Source: Streptomyces kurssanovii
GTDB lineage: Bacteria > Actinomycetota > Actinomycetes > Streptomycetales > Streptomycetaceae
NCBI RefSeq assembly: GCF_014649695.1
Contig: NZ_BMTN01000007.1
Coordinates: forward strand, 124,001 to 188,000
Direction of reading: 5' to 3'
Length of the DNA: 64,000 bases
A program made the translations under genes and the position numbers. The notes beneath the pieces were generated by a model. It did no database searches. It was not told the DNA's origin and saw only the letters and a list, made by a program, of their open reading frames with translations. Shown here in pieces: positions 18,883 to 28,179 of this stretch; position 1 is the stretch's first letter, and every line of letters begins with the position of its first letter.

Positions 18883-20876
18883 GATGTGGGTGACCCTCCG
18901 GTCTGCTGGGACGGTCGCAGGGTGAGGATGTGCGCGGGCGCGGTACCCGGCTCGAGGCGCACATAGTTGGCCCTGCCCCAGTGATAGGTCTCGCCGGTGA
19001 GCTCGTCGCGCACCGGTACGGTCTCGTCCCCTTCGAGACCGAGTTGCGGCATGTCCAACGAGACCGTGGCCTCCTGGGTGTGGTGGGGGTCGAGGTTCGC
19101 CACGACCAGGACGACATCGGAACCGGACCGTTTGGAGTAGGCGATCATCCGGTCGTTGTCGACGTGGTGGAAGTGGACGTCACGCAGCTGCTGGAGCGCC
19201 GGATGGCGGCGCCTGATGCGGTTGAGCTTGGTGATCAGCGGTGAGATCGTGCGGCCCTCTCGCTCGGCCGACTCCCAGTCCCGCGGTCGCAGTTGGTACT
19301 TCTCCGAATGCCGGTACTCCTCGCTGCCGACCTTGAGCGGGACGTTCTCGCAGAGCTCGTAGCCCGCGTAGAGACCCCAGGACGGGGACATCGTCGCGGC
19401 CAGCACGGCACGCACCTCGTAGGCGGGCCGGCCGCCCTCCTGAAGGTAGGCGTGCAGGATGTCGGGGGTGTTCACGAAGAAGTTCGGCCGCATGAAGGCG
19501 GCCGAGTCGCCGGCCAGCTCGGTGACGTACTCGGTGAGCTCGTGCTTGGTGTTGCGCCAGGTGAAATACGTGTACGACTGCTGGAAGCCGATCGCGCCCA
19601 GGGTGCGCATCATCGCGGGCCTGGTGAACGCCTCCGCCAGGAAGATGACGTCCGGATCCTTGCCGTTGATCTCCCCGATCACCTCCTCCCAGAAGACGAC
19701 CGGTTTGGTGTGCGGGTTGTCGACACGGAAGATCCGCACCCCGTGGTCCATCCAGAAGCGCAGCACCCGGACCGTCTCGCGGACCAGGCCCTTCATGTCC
19801 GCGTCGAACGCGATGGGGTAGATGTCCTGGTACTTCTTCGGCGGGTTCTCCGCGTACGCGATGGAGCCGTCGGCACGGTGGTGGAACCACTCGGGATGCT
19901 CCTTGACCCAGGGATGGTCCGGGGAGCACTGGAGGGCGAAGTCGAGTGCGACCTCCATGCGCAGCGAACGCGCGGCGGTCACGAAGTGGTCGAAGTCGGC
20001 GAGCGTGCCGAGGTCCGGGTGGATGGCGTCGTGCCCGCCGAAGGCGGAGCCGATCGCCCAGGGCACGCCGACGTCGTGGGGACCGGCGGTCAGCGAGTTG
20101 TCGGGGCCTTTGCGGTGGGTGGTTCCGATGGGGTGGACCGGCGGCAGGTACACCACGTCGAAGCCCATCGCGGCGACGGCGGGCAGCCGTTCGGCGGCGG
20201 TGCGGAAGGTGCCGGAGACGGGCGGCTCGCCCTCCTTGACGACCGCGCCCTCCGAACGCGGGAACAGCTCGTACCAGGAGCCGTAGAGCGCCCGCCGGCG
20301 TTCCACCTGGAGCGGCAGCGGCGGTGAGGAGCTGACCAGCTCGCGCAGCGGATGGCGGGAGAGGGCGGCGTCCGCTTCGTGCGCGAACGCGGCGGCGAGC
20401 CGGGCCGCGGCGGGCCTGGCCGTGTCGCGCAGCGCGTCGGCGGCGGCGAGCACGGCCTCCCTGCCGTCCTTCTTCGGGACCCCGGCCGCGGCGCGTTCGT
20501 ACAGTTCCGCCCCTTCGGCCAGGACCAGTTCGGTGTCGATCCCGGCAGGGATCTTGATGCCGGCGTGGTGGCGCCATGTGGCGACGGGATCGCTCCAGGC
20601 CTCGACGGTGTACGTCCAGTGGCCTTCCGTGGAGGGGGTGACCTCCGCTCCCCACCGGTCGGTGCCGGGGGCGAGTTCCCGCATGGGGGTGAAGGGACCG
20701 GGGCGGCCCTTCGGGTCGTGCAGCACGACATTGGCGGCGACTGCGTCGTGGCCCTCACGGAAGACCGTGGCGGTGACCTGGAAGGTCTCACCCGCCACGG
20801 CCTTCGCGGGCCTTCTGCCGCAGTCGACGAGTGGGCGGACGTCCAGGACGGGGATGCGACCGATGAGCGAGTTCAC
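18879..20876 (-). CDS. glgE: alpha-1,4-glucan:maltose-1-phosphate maltosyltransferase
   Basis: 665 residues from the GTG at 20874-20876, which has an AGGTGA site 6 bases upstream and gives a protein of the size of S. coelicolor GlgE. The open frame extends another 70 codons upstream but without GlgE similarity. GH13 motifs: [15 protein letters not shown] (nucleophile Asp), [12 protein letters not shown] (acid/base Glu) and [10 protein letters not shown] (third Asp). It transfers maltose from maltose-1-phosphate to the non-reducing end of alpha-1,4-glucan. It is the first gene of the glgE-treS-mak-glgB run and is divergent from glgP. Confidence 0.95.
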   Translation of the reverse strand: MNSLIGRIPVLDVRPLVDCGRRPAKAVAGETFQVTATVFREGHDAVAANVVLHDPKGRPGPFTPMRELAPGTDRWGAEVTPSTEGHWTYTVEAWSDPVATWRHHAGIKIPAGIDTELVLAEGAELYERAAAGVPKKDGREAVLAAADALRDTARPAAARLAAAFAHEADAALSRHPLRELVSSSPPLPLQVERRRALYGSWYELFPRSEGAVVKEGEPPVSGTFRTAAERLPAVAAMGFDVVYLPPVHPIGTTHRKGPDNSLTAGPHDVGVPWAIGSAFGGHDAIHPDLGTLADFDHFVTAARSLRMEVALDFALQCSPDHPWVKEHPEWFHHRADGSIAYAENPPKKYQDIYPIAFDADMKGLVRETVRVLRFWMDHGVRIFRVDNPHTKPVVFWEEVIGEINGKDPDVIFLAEAFTRPAMMRTLGAIGFQQSYTYFTWRNTKHELTEYVTELAGDSAAFMRPNFFVNTPDILHAYLQEGGRPAYEVRAVLAATMSPSWGLYAGYELCENVPLKVGSEEYRHSEKYQLRPRDWESAEREGRTISPLITKLNRIRRRHPALQQLRDVHFHHVDNDRMIAYSKRSGSDVVLVVANLDPHHTQEATVSLDMPQLGLEGDETVPVRDELTGETYHWGRANYVRLEPGTAPAHILTLRPSQQTGGSPTS

Positions 20877-21350
20877 AACATCACCTGAGGGCTGTGCGGG
20901 CAGGTCGGATCGAGCGGGATGTCTCGTTTGTGCGGGGTGTGTCTCATTTGACTGAGTTTTATTTGTATCTGCTGAAACGGTGACTGGCGGGCTGCGGGCA
21001 TGTCCGCTCCTGTCCGCGTTCACTCGGGTGGACGGTAGGGAGGCCGATCGGGGGTGCTCGCCTGCGTACCGGTTGAGCCTTCCCACGCCCTTCGGGTGGG
21101 CAATCCGGTGATGTGTTAACTACTAGGACGTACGGGGTCGCACAAGACACACGAAAAGAGACCGGCCCGTCATGCAGGGGGAACCGGACTTTTCTGACGG
21201 CCGTTTACGCGCCGGGTGCGCCAACGCGCCGGTGCGACACCCGTGCGCCGTGGTTACGGAGGGCGCGGACCGATACCGTCGGAAATGACGGAAAAGGACG
21301 CACCGTCCTGCGTCCGCTCGGATGTGTACCTGCCCTGCGAAGGTGAACTT
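20877..21350. promoter_or_regulatory. divergent control region glgE / glgP
   Basis: 474-base gene-free gap between the two divergent glucan genes. It contains an AT-rich patch (about 20940-20980) on the glgE side. On the glgP side there is a possible ECF-type promoter: GGAAC near 21180 with GTT about 17 bases downstream. Neither is assigned with certainty. No gene was found here. Confidence 0.4.
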
Positions 21351-24035
21351 GTGAAGGCCATTCGTCGATTCACCGTCCGCCCCGTCCTCCCCGAACCGCT
21401 CGGGCCGCTCAGCGACCTCGCACGCAATCTGCGCTGGTCCTGGCACACCGAGACCCGAGAGCTCTTCCGGACCGTCGACCCCGAGGGGTGGCGGGCCGTC
21501 GGCGGCGATCCCGTACGGCTCCTCGGGAACGTGTCCGCCACCCGTATGGCCGAACTGGCCAAAGACCGGCGCTTCCTGCGCAGACTCGCCGCCGCGGCCG
21601 ACGACCTGGACGACTATCTGCACGGCCGCAGGTGGTACCAGTCCAACGGCGGCGACGGCGGCGACGGCGGCCCCGACACCCCCGCGTTCCCCGCCGCCAT
21701 CGCCTACTTCTCACCCGAGTTCGGCGTCACCGCCGCCCTGCCGCAGTACTCCGGAGGCCTCGGCATCCTCGCCGGCGACCACCTCAAGGCGGCCAGCGAC
21801 CTCGGCGTACCGCTGATCGGGGTCGGCCTGCTCTACCGGCACGGCTACTTCCGCCAGTCCCTGTCCCGGGACGGCTGGCAGCAGGAGCACTACCCCGTGC
21901 TCGACCCGAACGAGCTGCCGGTGAGTCTGCTGCGCGAGGTGGACGGCACCCCGGCCCGGGTGTCCCTCGCCCTCCCCGGCGGCCGGTCGTTGCACGCGCA
22001 CATCTGGGTCGCGCAGGTCGGCCGGGTACCGCTGCTGATGCTCGACTCCGACGTCGAGGAGAACGGGCCGGGCGCCCGCGACGTCACCGACCGGCTGTAC
22101 GGCGGCGGCAGTGAGCACCGCCTGCTGCAGGAGATGCTGCTGGGCATCGGCGGAGTGCGGGCGGTCCGCACCTACTGCCGGCTCACCGACCGTCCCGCGC
22201 CGGAGGTGTTCCACACCAACGAGGGCCATGCCGGCTTCCTCGGCCTCGAACGCATCCGCGAACTGGGTGAGCCGCCCGAGCACGGCGGCAGCGGTCTCGG
22301 CTTCGACGCGGCCCTGGAGGCGGTGCGGGCAGGCACCGTGTTCACCACCCACACCCCCGTGCCGGCCGGCATCGACCGTTTCGACCGCGAACTCGTCGCA
22401 CGCCACTTCTCTGAGGGCGCGGAACTGCCCGGCGTGCCCGTCGACAAGGTCCTTCAGCTCGGCATGGAGACGTATCCGGGCGGCGAGCCCGGGGTCTTCA
22501 ACATGGCCGTGATGGGACTGCGGCTCGCCCAGCGCGCCAACGGCGTCTCGGAACTGCACGGCGCGGTGAGCCGCAGCATGTTCGCCGGACTGTGGCCGGG
22601 ATTCGACGCCGCGGAGGTGCCCATCACCTCCATCACCAACGGTGTGCACGCCCCGACCTGGGTGGCGCCGGAGGTGTTCCGCCTCGGCGCCCGGCAGATC
22701 GGCACCAGCCGTGCGGAGGACGCCCTCTCCGTGGGCGGCTCCGGGCGCTGGGACTCCGTCGGGAACATCCCCGACGCCGACATCTGGGAGTTGCGCAGGT
22801 CGCTGCGCGAACAGCTGGTCATGGAGGTGCGGGAGCGGCTCCGTGCCTCCTGGCGCCAGCGCGGCGCCGGCGCGGCCGAACTCGGCTGGATCGACGGGGT
22901 GCTCGACCCGGACGTGCTCACCATCGGCTTCGCCCGCCGGGTGCCGTCGTACAAGCGCCTCACCCTGATGCTCCGCGACCGGGAGAGGCTGACGGAGCTG
23001 CTGCTGCACCCCACCCAGCCGATCCAGATCGTGGTCGCCGGCAAGGCCCATCCGGCGGACGACGGCGGCAAGCGGCTGGTGCGGGAACTGGTGCGCTTCG
23101 CGGACGACCCGCGGGTGCGCCACCGGATCGTCTTCCTGCCCGACTACGGCATGGCGATGGCGAAGAAGCTCTACCCGGGCTGCGACGTCTGGCTGAACAA
23201 CCCGCTGCGGCCGCTGGAGGCGTGCGGCACCAGCGGCATGAAGGCGGCGCTCAACGGGGCCCTCAACCTCTCGGTCCTGGACGGCTGGTGGGACGAGTGG
23301 TTCGAGCCGGACTTCGGCTGGGCGATCCCCACCGCCGACGGCGCGTCCACCGACGAGGACCGCCGCGACGAGCTCGAGGCGGCGGCGCTGTACTCGCTGA
23401 TCGAGGACCGGGTCGCCCCGCGGTTCTACGACCGGGGCACCGGTGGGCTGCCCGACCGCTGGATCGAGATGGTCCGCCGCACCCTGACCACCCTCGGCCC
23501 GAAGGTGCTCGCGGGCCGCATGGTGCGCGAGTACGTGGAGCGGCTGTACGCCCCGGCGGCGCGGGCCCACCGCGCCCTGGACGCCACCAGCGCCCAGGAC
23601 CTCGCGGCCTGGAAGTCCAGGGTGCGTTCCGCCTGGCGCCAGGTGGCCGTCGACCATGTGGAGGCCGTCGACCAGGACGCGGCCGCGGGTCACGTGGCGT
23701 CGGCGGGTCTCGGCTCTACCCTCACGCTCCGCGTGCAGGCGGCGCTCGGCGAACTCCAGCCGGACGACGTCGAGGTGCAGGTGGTCGCCGGACGCGTCGA
23801 CTCCGACGACGCCATCCGCGACGCCCAGACCTTCCCCTTGAAGCCTGCGAGCGGCCCGGACCTCGAGGGGCGCTGGGTGTACGAAGGGCCCCTCGCGCTG
23901 GACCGCACGGGCCCGTTCGGCTACACGGTCCGCATCCTGCCGGCGCACCGCCTGCTGCCGGCGGGTACGGACCTCGGGCTCGTCGCCGTGCCGACGGAGA
24001 CGGCGGCCGAGGACGCGGGCGTGCTGATGCGCTGA
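21351..24035 (+). CDS. glgP: alpha-glucan (glycogen/maltodextrin) phosphorylase
   Basis: 894 residues from the GTG at 21351, with GAAGG seven bases upstream. The upstream open frame adds 45 codons lacking similarity. The start VKAIRRFTVRPVLPEPLGPLSDLARNLRW (shown in part) matches the actinobacterial type of glycogen phosphorylase with a DUF3417 N-terminal domain. The PLP-lysine motif EACGTSGMKAALNGALNLS is intact. It releases glucose-1-phosphate from non-reducing ends of alpha-1,4-glucan. Divergent from glgE, so synthesis and breakdown of the glucan meet at one control region. The C-terminal 120 residues form a beta-rich domain. Confidence 0.94.
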   Translation: MKAIRRFTVRPVLPEPLGPLSDLARNLRWSWHTETRELFRTVDPEGWRAVGGDPVRLLGNVSATRMAELAKDRRFLRRLAAAADDLDDYLHGRRWYQSNGGDGGDGGPDTPAFPAAIAYFSPEFGVTAALPQYSGGLGILAGDHLKAASDLGVPLIGVGLLYRHGYFRQSLSRDGWQQEHYPVLDPNELPVSLLREVDGTPARVSLALPGGRSLHAHIWVAQVGRVPLLMLDSDVEENGPGARDVTDRLYGGGSEHRLLQEMLLGIGGVRAVRTYCRLTDRPAPEVFHTNEGHAGFLGLERIRELGEPPEHGGSGLGFDAALEAVRAGTVFTTHTPVPAGIDRFDRELVARHFSEGAELPGVPVDKVLQLGMETYPGGEPGVFNMAVMGLRLAQRANGVSELHGAVSRSMFAGLWPGFDAAEVPITSITNGVHAPTWVAPEVFRLGARQIGTSRAEDALSVGGSGRWDSVGNIPDADIWELRRSLREQLVMEVRERLRASWRQRGAGAAELGWIDGVLDPDVLTIGFARRVPSYKRLTLMLRDRERLTELLLHPTQPIQIVVAGKAHPADDGGKRLVRELVRFADDPRVRHRIVFLPDYGMAMAKKLYPGCDVWLNNPLRPLEACGTSGMKAALNGALNLSVLDGWWDEWFEPDFGWAIPTADGASTDEDRRDELEAAALYSLIEDRVAPRFYDRGTGGLPDRWIEMVRRTLTTLGPKVLAGRMVREYVERLYAPAARAHRALDATSAQDLAAWKSRVRSAWRQVAVDHVEAVDQDAAAGHVASAGLGSTLTLRVQAALGELQPDDVEVQVVAGRVDSDDAIRDAQTFPLKPASGPDLEGRWVYEGPLALDRTGPFGYTVRILPAHRLLPAGTDLGLVAVPTETAAEDAGVLMR

Positions 24036-24072
24036 TCTCCGACGAGGGCCGCGAGGCCGTCGGTGTGTCGTG

Positions 24073-24129
24073 AGGGCGCCCCCTGTGCCGCGGACCGGGT
24101 CGCACCGGTATCCGGGCAGGGGGCGCCCT
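24073..24129 (+). terminator. terminator after glgP
   Basis: 13-bp perfect arms (24073-24085 and 24117-24129) with a 31-base loop that can itself fold, 37 bases after the glgP stop. Confidence 0.75.
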
Positions 24130-24479
24130 TCCTCATGCCGTGAACCGCGAGCCTTGACGTGTGCACGGGATGGCTTCCTCGCCAGGCACGGCCTTCACGA
24201 TCGCACTCGACGTTCATGAAGGCCGCATGGGTCACGCCATGACCGACACGCAGCGCCTGACCGGGCAGCAGTGGCCGGCCGGGTCCGACAACCTCTTCGT
24301 GGCCTGGGAGACCCTGACCCACGCCGGGAACCGGCGTAGGGCGGGGGATCCGCGCGGCCGCGCCTCGGGGCGGCAGCACGTCCGTAGTTTCCGGTACGCG
24401 CGGACGTATCCCTTTGTGAAGGAACTGTGACGCCACGTCAAAGGCGGTGTGAGCAACCTGTGTTCGTGACCGATGGCTC
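24130..24479. other. intergenic stretch with no supportable gene
   Basis: 350 bases between the glgP terminator and the promoter region of the FG-GAP gene. Short open frames exist on both strands (for example plus 24161-24430), but none shows a recognisable domain or convincing ribosome-binding site. Confidence 0.5.
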
Positions 24480-24527
24480 CATGTCGGACATGTGATCTTG
24501 TGATGGCCGACGTGGCCATGCCATAGT
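24480..24527 (+). promoter_or_regulatory. candidate promoter with two palindromes, first FG-GAP gene
   Basis: A 13-base palindrome CATGTCGGACATG (24480-24492) precedes TTGTGA (24498-24503) and CATAGT (24522-24527) at 18-bp spacing. The spacer holds a second inverted repeat, TGGCC-GACGT-GGCCA (24504-24518). The predicted leader to the ATG at 24743 is about 210 bases. Two palindromes at and beside the -35/-10 suggest regulated expression of the secreted-protein block. Confidence 0.45.
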
Positions 24528-24742
24528 CCCGTTCCGCTTCCGTGGATCGTGGGGGCAGGGAACCGGGCGGTGAGGCGCCCGTGGGGCGGGGAGGCTCTGC
24601 GGAAACGCTTCTCCATGTTCGGACACGGTCTGCCGGAGCACGGGGCTTTCCTGGCCAAGAGCCGGGAACGCCCCGACGACCGGTCAACAGAAAGGCCGTC
24701 GCCACCCCTCGCGGAGGCACGGCGCGCGGGGGTGGGGGAACT

Positions 24743-26311
24743 ATGCCGTACATCGGCACACGAACGACCCGTGGTGTGACGGCGCTGGCACTCGCCTGCG
24801 CCGTCACCCTCCTGGGAAACGGCGCGGCACCGCTGACACAGGCGGTCGCCGCCACCGGCTGCGCCGGCGCCCAGCACGACTTCAACGGTGACGGGATCCG
24901 CGACGTCGCGATCGCCGACCCGGAGGCCACGGTCGAGGGCCAGGAGCGCGCCGGGCAGATCCACATCGTCTACGGCGGAGGCAAGGGCACGGTCGCGCTC
25001 TCGCAGGCGTCGCCGAATGTCTCGGACGGGGCGGAGGCCGGCGACCAGTTCGGCTTCTCCTACGCCGTCTACGACGCCAACTCCGACGGCTGCAGCGACA
25101 TCGCCGTCGGCATCCCCTTCGAGGACATCAACCTGGCCGACCGCACCGTCAAGGACGCGGGCCTGGTCCACCTGATCTACGGCTCACCGGCCGGCATGGC
25201 CGGGAACGGGCTCGGCACCATCGGCTTCCGGCAGGGCAGCGACGGCAAACTCGCCGGAGGTTACGAGGCCGAGGACTGGGTCGGATACGCCGTCGCGGCG
25301 GGCAGGTCGGCCACCAACATCCCCTTCCTCGTGATCGGAGCGCCCGGCGAGGACGGCGCCGAGGGCAAGGACATGGGGATGTTCCACTACGTCTACGGCA
25401 CCGCCTACAACGTCGCGCACGTGGCCCAGGACAGCACCGGCGTCTGGGAGGACCCCGAGCCCAACGACCGCTTCGGCGCGTCGATCGCCGCCACCGACCG
25501 CCACTTCGTCGTCGGCGCACCCGGCGAGTCCATCGCCACCACCTCCACGAACGTCGAGTTCGCGGGCGCCGTGGTCGCCTTCCGGCCGTCGATCAACACC
25601 TACGGCATCCCCGCCCCGCTGTTCGGCATGGGCCAGGGCCGCAGCGGCAGCGGTGACACCACCGCACAGGCCGGCGACCAGTACGGCACCTCCCTGGCGA
25701 TGGCGCCCTACCGCCCCGCCGGCGCCACGTCGAACTCCGACTCGCTCCTCGCGGTCGGCGTCCCCGGCGAGGACCTCGCGACCACCGTCGACGCCGGCGC
25801 CGTGCACACGTACCACCTCAAGGCGGACGGCACCGTACAGCCCATCACCTGGATCGACCAGAACCAGCCGGACACCGAGGGCGAGGCAGAGGCAGGCGAC
25901 TTCTTCGGCCAGCGCCTCGCCGCGGTCAACACCGCCCCGACCGCGACCGGCACCGCGGCCACGATGCGTCTCGCCGTGGGCGTGCCGGGCGAGGAGTCCT
26001 CCGAGGAGTTCCCGGAGGAAGGCGGCGTGCAGATCCTGCCCCTGCTCGGCGCGCCCGGCGCCGGCGACGGCTGGATCTCGCCCGGCAACGGCATCCCCGC
26101 CGGCCGCGCGCCCCGCATGCTCACGGGCATGGGCCTCGGCACGAGCCCCGGCTCGCTCTACGTGGGTGTCCCGTACGGTCCCGTCGCCGACCGTGCCGTC
26201 CACGCCTTCCCCTGGAACACACCCAACGGCGGTGCGCCGACGCAGAGCTGGCGGCCCGGCGAGGGCGGAATCCCGGTGGGCGGCGTCGCCTTCGGCGCGT
26301 ACCTGAGCTGA
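24743..26311 (+). CDS. secreted FG-GAP repeat protein 1 (integrin-like beta-propeller)
   Basis: 522 residues. An N-terminal Sec signal (ALALACAVTLLGNG...QAVAA) is followed by a mature protein made of FG-GAP repeats. Examples are DFNGDGIRDVAIADPEATV near the N-terminus and DQFGFSYAVYDANSDGCSDIAVG, with D-x-N-x-D-G type calcium loops, and later units ending VGVPGE. This predicts a seven-bladed, calcium-binding propeller outside the membrane. I chose the ATG at 24743 because it leads directly into the signal peptide. About half its residues match the two other FG-GAP proteins at 26611 and 39829 by eye. Unlike them, it is not followed directly by a LamG or RHS gene. Function unknown; the family often mediates adhesion. 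Confidence 0.88.
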   Translation: MPYIGTRTTRGVTALALACAVTLLGNGAAPLTQAVAATGCAGAQHDFNGDGIRDVAIADPEATVEGQERAGQIHIVYGGGKGTVALSQASPNVSDGAEAGDQFGFSYAVYDANSDGCSDIAVGIPFEDINLADRTVKDAGLVHLIYGSPAGMAGNGLGTIGFRQGSDGKLAGGYEAEDWVGYAVAAGRSATNIPFLVIGAPGEDGAEGKDMGMFHYVYGTAYNVAHVAQDSTGVWEDPEPNDRFGASIAATDRHFVVGAPGESIATTSTNVEFAGAVVAFRPSINTYGIPAPLFGMGQGRSGSGDTTAQAGDQYGTSLAMAPYRPAGATSNSDSLLAVGVPGEDLATTVDAGAVHTYHLKADGTVQPITWIDQNQPDTEGEAEAGDFFGQRLAAVNTAPTATGTAATMRLAVGVPGEESSEEFPEEGGVQILPLLGAPGAGDGWISPGNGIPAGRAPRMLTGMGLGTSPGSLYVGVPYGPVADRAVHAFPWNTPNGGAPTQSWRPGEGGIPVGGVAFGAYLS

Positions 26312-26327
26312 CGGCAGGCGGCCGGTC

Positions 26328-26353
26328 CGCGCCGTGGCCGAAGGGCCACGGCG
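26328..26353 (+). terminator. terminator after FG-GAP gene 1
   Basis: 11-bp perfect arms with a GAAG loop, flanked by further pairing (GGTCC/GGACC), 16 bases after the stop. It suggests that the next FG-GAP gene has its own promoter in 26354-26610, where I see only a small palindrome (CTCCGTAACGGAG). Confidence 0.75.
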
Positions 26354-26610
26354 CCGGTGGACCGTGCCGTGCCGGTGGGCCTCTGCGCCCCGGGCCGACG
26401 AGCTGCCTCCGTAACGGAGTTCCCGACAGGGCAGTCCCCGAACCCGGCGTGCCCTCGGCCATGTGTGCCCGTCGTGAAGACCGCCGCCGGGCCCCACCGT
26501 GAACGGCTCCGTCCCCGGACCGGCCCCTCGACACACGTGGGCGCCGCACGGCGCCGACGCCGAGAACCTCCGGCGGAAGCCGCCGGCAGCAAAGGGGAGG
26601 AACCAACGCA

Positions 26611-28179
26611 GTGACCAGTCCAACGCGTCGGCCACGACGCACCACGCGACGACGGACGGCGCTCGCCGCCGGCGCGCTCGTCCTGACCGCCTCGGCCCTG
26701 GGCGCCGGGCCGGTGACGCCCGCCGCGGCCGTCGCCGCCGCCTGCTCAGGCGTGGAGTCGGACTTCAACGGCGACGGCATCCGGGACACGGCGATCGCCG
26801 ACCCGGAGGCGACCGTCGGTACCGTGCCCCGGGCGGGGAAGGTCCACATCGTCTACGGCGGCGGCAAGGGCGCCCTGGAACTGTCCCAGGAGACTGCGGG
26901 CATCCCGGGCGGCGCGGAACCGGACGACCAGTACGGATTCGCACTCGCCGTCTACGACGCCGATGCCGACGGCTGCGCCGACCTGGCCGTGGGTGCCCCC
27001 TACGAGGACATCTCGACCAATGCCGACGCCGGCATGGTGCACATCGTCTACGGCTCGGCCGCCGGTCTGAACGGCGGAAAGGTCGCCAAGGAGCACATCC
27101 AGGGAGCGAGCACCACTCTCGGTGCCGCCGCCGAGGCGGGTGACTGGCTCGGCTACGCGCTCACGGCCGGCAGGACGGCGGGGGGTTCGCCCTTCCTTGT
27201 CGTCGGCGTGCCCGGCGAGTCCGTCCTCGACCCCGCGGTCGAGGACGCCGGCGGCTTCTACTACATCCACGGCACCGGGCAGACCGTCGCCGGCCTGATC
27301 AGTCAGGACACGGAGACCGGCGGCGCCATCCCCGGATCCGCCGAACCGGACGACCGCTTCGGGGCGTCCCTCGCCTCCAGCCCCTACCACTTCGCGGTGG
27401 GCACGCCCGGAGAGGCGCTCGGCACCGTGCCGTTCGCCGGCGGTGCCGCGGTGCTCAGCCACACGCTTGTGTCGGGCAGTCCCAAGCCGCTCTTCGGGCT
27501 CGGCCAGGACCAGGACATCGTGGACGGCGCCGAGGAAGCGGGCGACGGGTTCGCGACCTCCCTCGCGATGGTGCCCTACCGTCCGGCCGGCGCGACCACC
27601 ACCAACGAGTCGCTGCTCGCGGTGGGCGTCCCCGGTGAGGACCTGTCGACCACCGTCGACGCGGGCGCCGTCCAGGTCTTCCGCGTCACCGCCGCCGGCA
27701 CGCTCGCCAAGCACGCCTGGATCGACCAGAACACCGCCGACGTCGAGCAGGCGAGCGACGCGGGCGACTTCTTCGGCCAGCGCCTCGCGGCCGTCAACAC
27801 CGCCCCCGGCAGCACCAGTGCCGGAACCAACACCCGGCTCGCCATCGGCGTCCCCGGTGAGGAGTCGGCCGAGGAGCACCCGGAGAAGGGCGGCGTCCAC
27901 ATCGTCCCCCTGGTCGGCGCGCCCGGAGCGTCCGACGCGTGGCTCGACCCGGGCTGGGGCATCCCCGGCGAGCCCGCGCCCACCCAGCTCGCCGGCCTGA
28001 GCCTCTCGGGCAGCACCGCGGGGCTGTACGTCGGCATGCCCTACGGGCCGGCGGCGGACCACGGCGTGCACCTCTTCCCGTGGGGCACGGCCGGTGGCGG
28101 CGCACCCACGAAGACCTTCAAGCCCGGCTGGGACGGAATTCCCGCCGGTGACACCGCATTCGGTGCGGCGGTCCGCTGA
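26611..28179 (+). CDS. secreted FG-GAP repeat protein 2
   Basis: 522 residues from a GTG preceded by GGGGAGG. An Arg-rich n-region and hydrophobic core (ALAAGALVLTASALGAG) form a Sec/Tat-like signal peptide; the RRPRRTTRRR stretch lacks a clean twin-Arg consensus. FG-GAP units run through the whole mature part, including DFNGDGIRDTAIADPEATV, DQYGFALAVYDADADGCADLAVG and FFGQRLAAVNTAP. It is closely related to the copy at 39829-41388. Its stop overlaps the start of the LamG gene (TGATG), so the two are likely co-translated. The pairing suggests the propeller and LamG protein act together at the cell surface (inference). Confidence 0.88.
   Translation: MTSPTRRPRRTTRRRTALAAGALVLTASALGAGPVTPAAAVAAACSGVESDFNGDGIRDTAIADPEATVGTVPRAGKVHIVYGGGKGALELSQETAGIPGGAEPDDQYGFALAVYDADADGCADLAVGAPYEDISTNADAGMVHIVYGSAAGLNGGKVAKEHIQGASTTLGAAAEAGDWLGYALTAGRTAGGSPFLVVGVPGESVLDPAVEDAGGFYYIHGTGQTVAGLISQDTETGGAIPGSAEPDDRFGASLASSPYHFAVGTPGEALGTVPFAGGAAVLSHTLVSGSPKPLFGLGQDQDIVDGAEEAGDGFATSLAMVPYRPAGATTTNESLLAVGVPGEDLSTTVDAGAVQVFRVTAAGTLAKHAWIDQNTADVEQASDAGDFFGQRLAAVNTAPGSTSAGTNTRLAIGVPGEESAEEHPEKGGVHIVPLVGAPGASDAWLDPGWGIPGEPAPTQLAGLSLSGSTAGLYVGMPYGPAADHGVHLFPWGTAGGGAPTKTFKPGWDGIPAGDTAFGAAVR

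Noticed and set aside
18930-20327. Long plus-strand frames opposite glgE and treS
   Set aside because: Shadow frames of the well-identified minus-strand enzymes.
24161-24430. 89-codon plus-strand frame after glgP
   Set aside because: No similarity or domain recognised, no good ribosome-binding site; composition fits chance.
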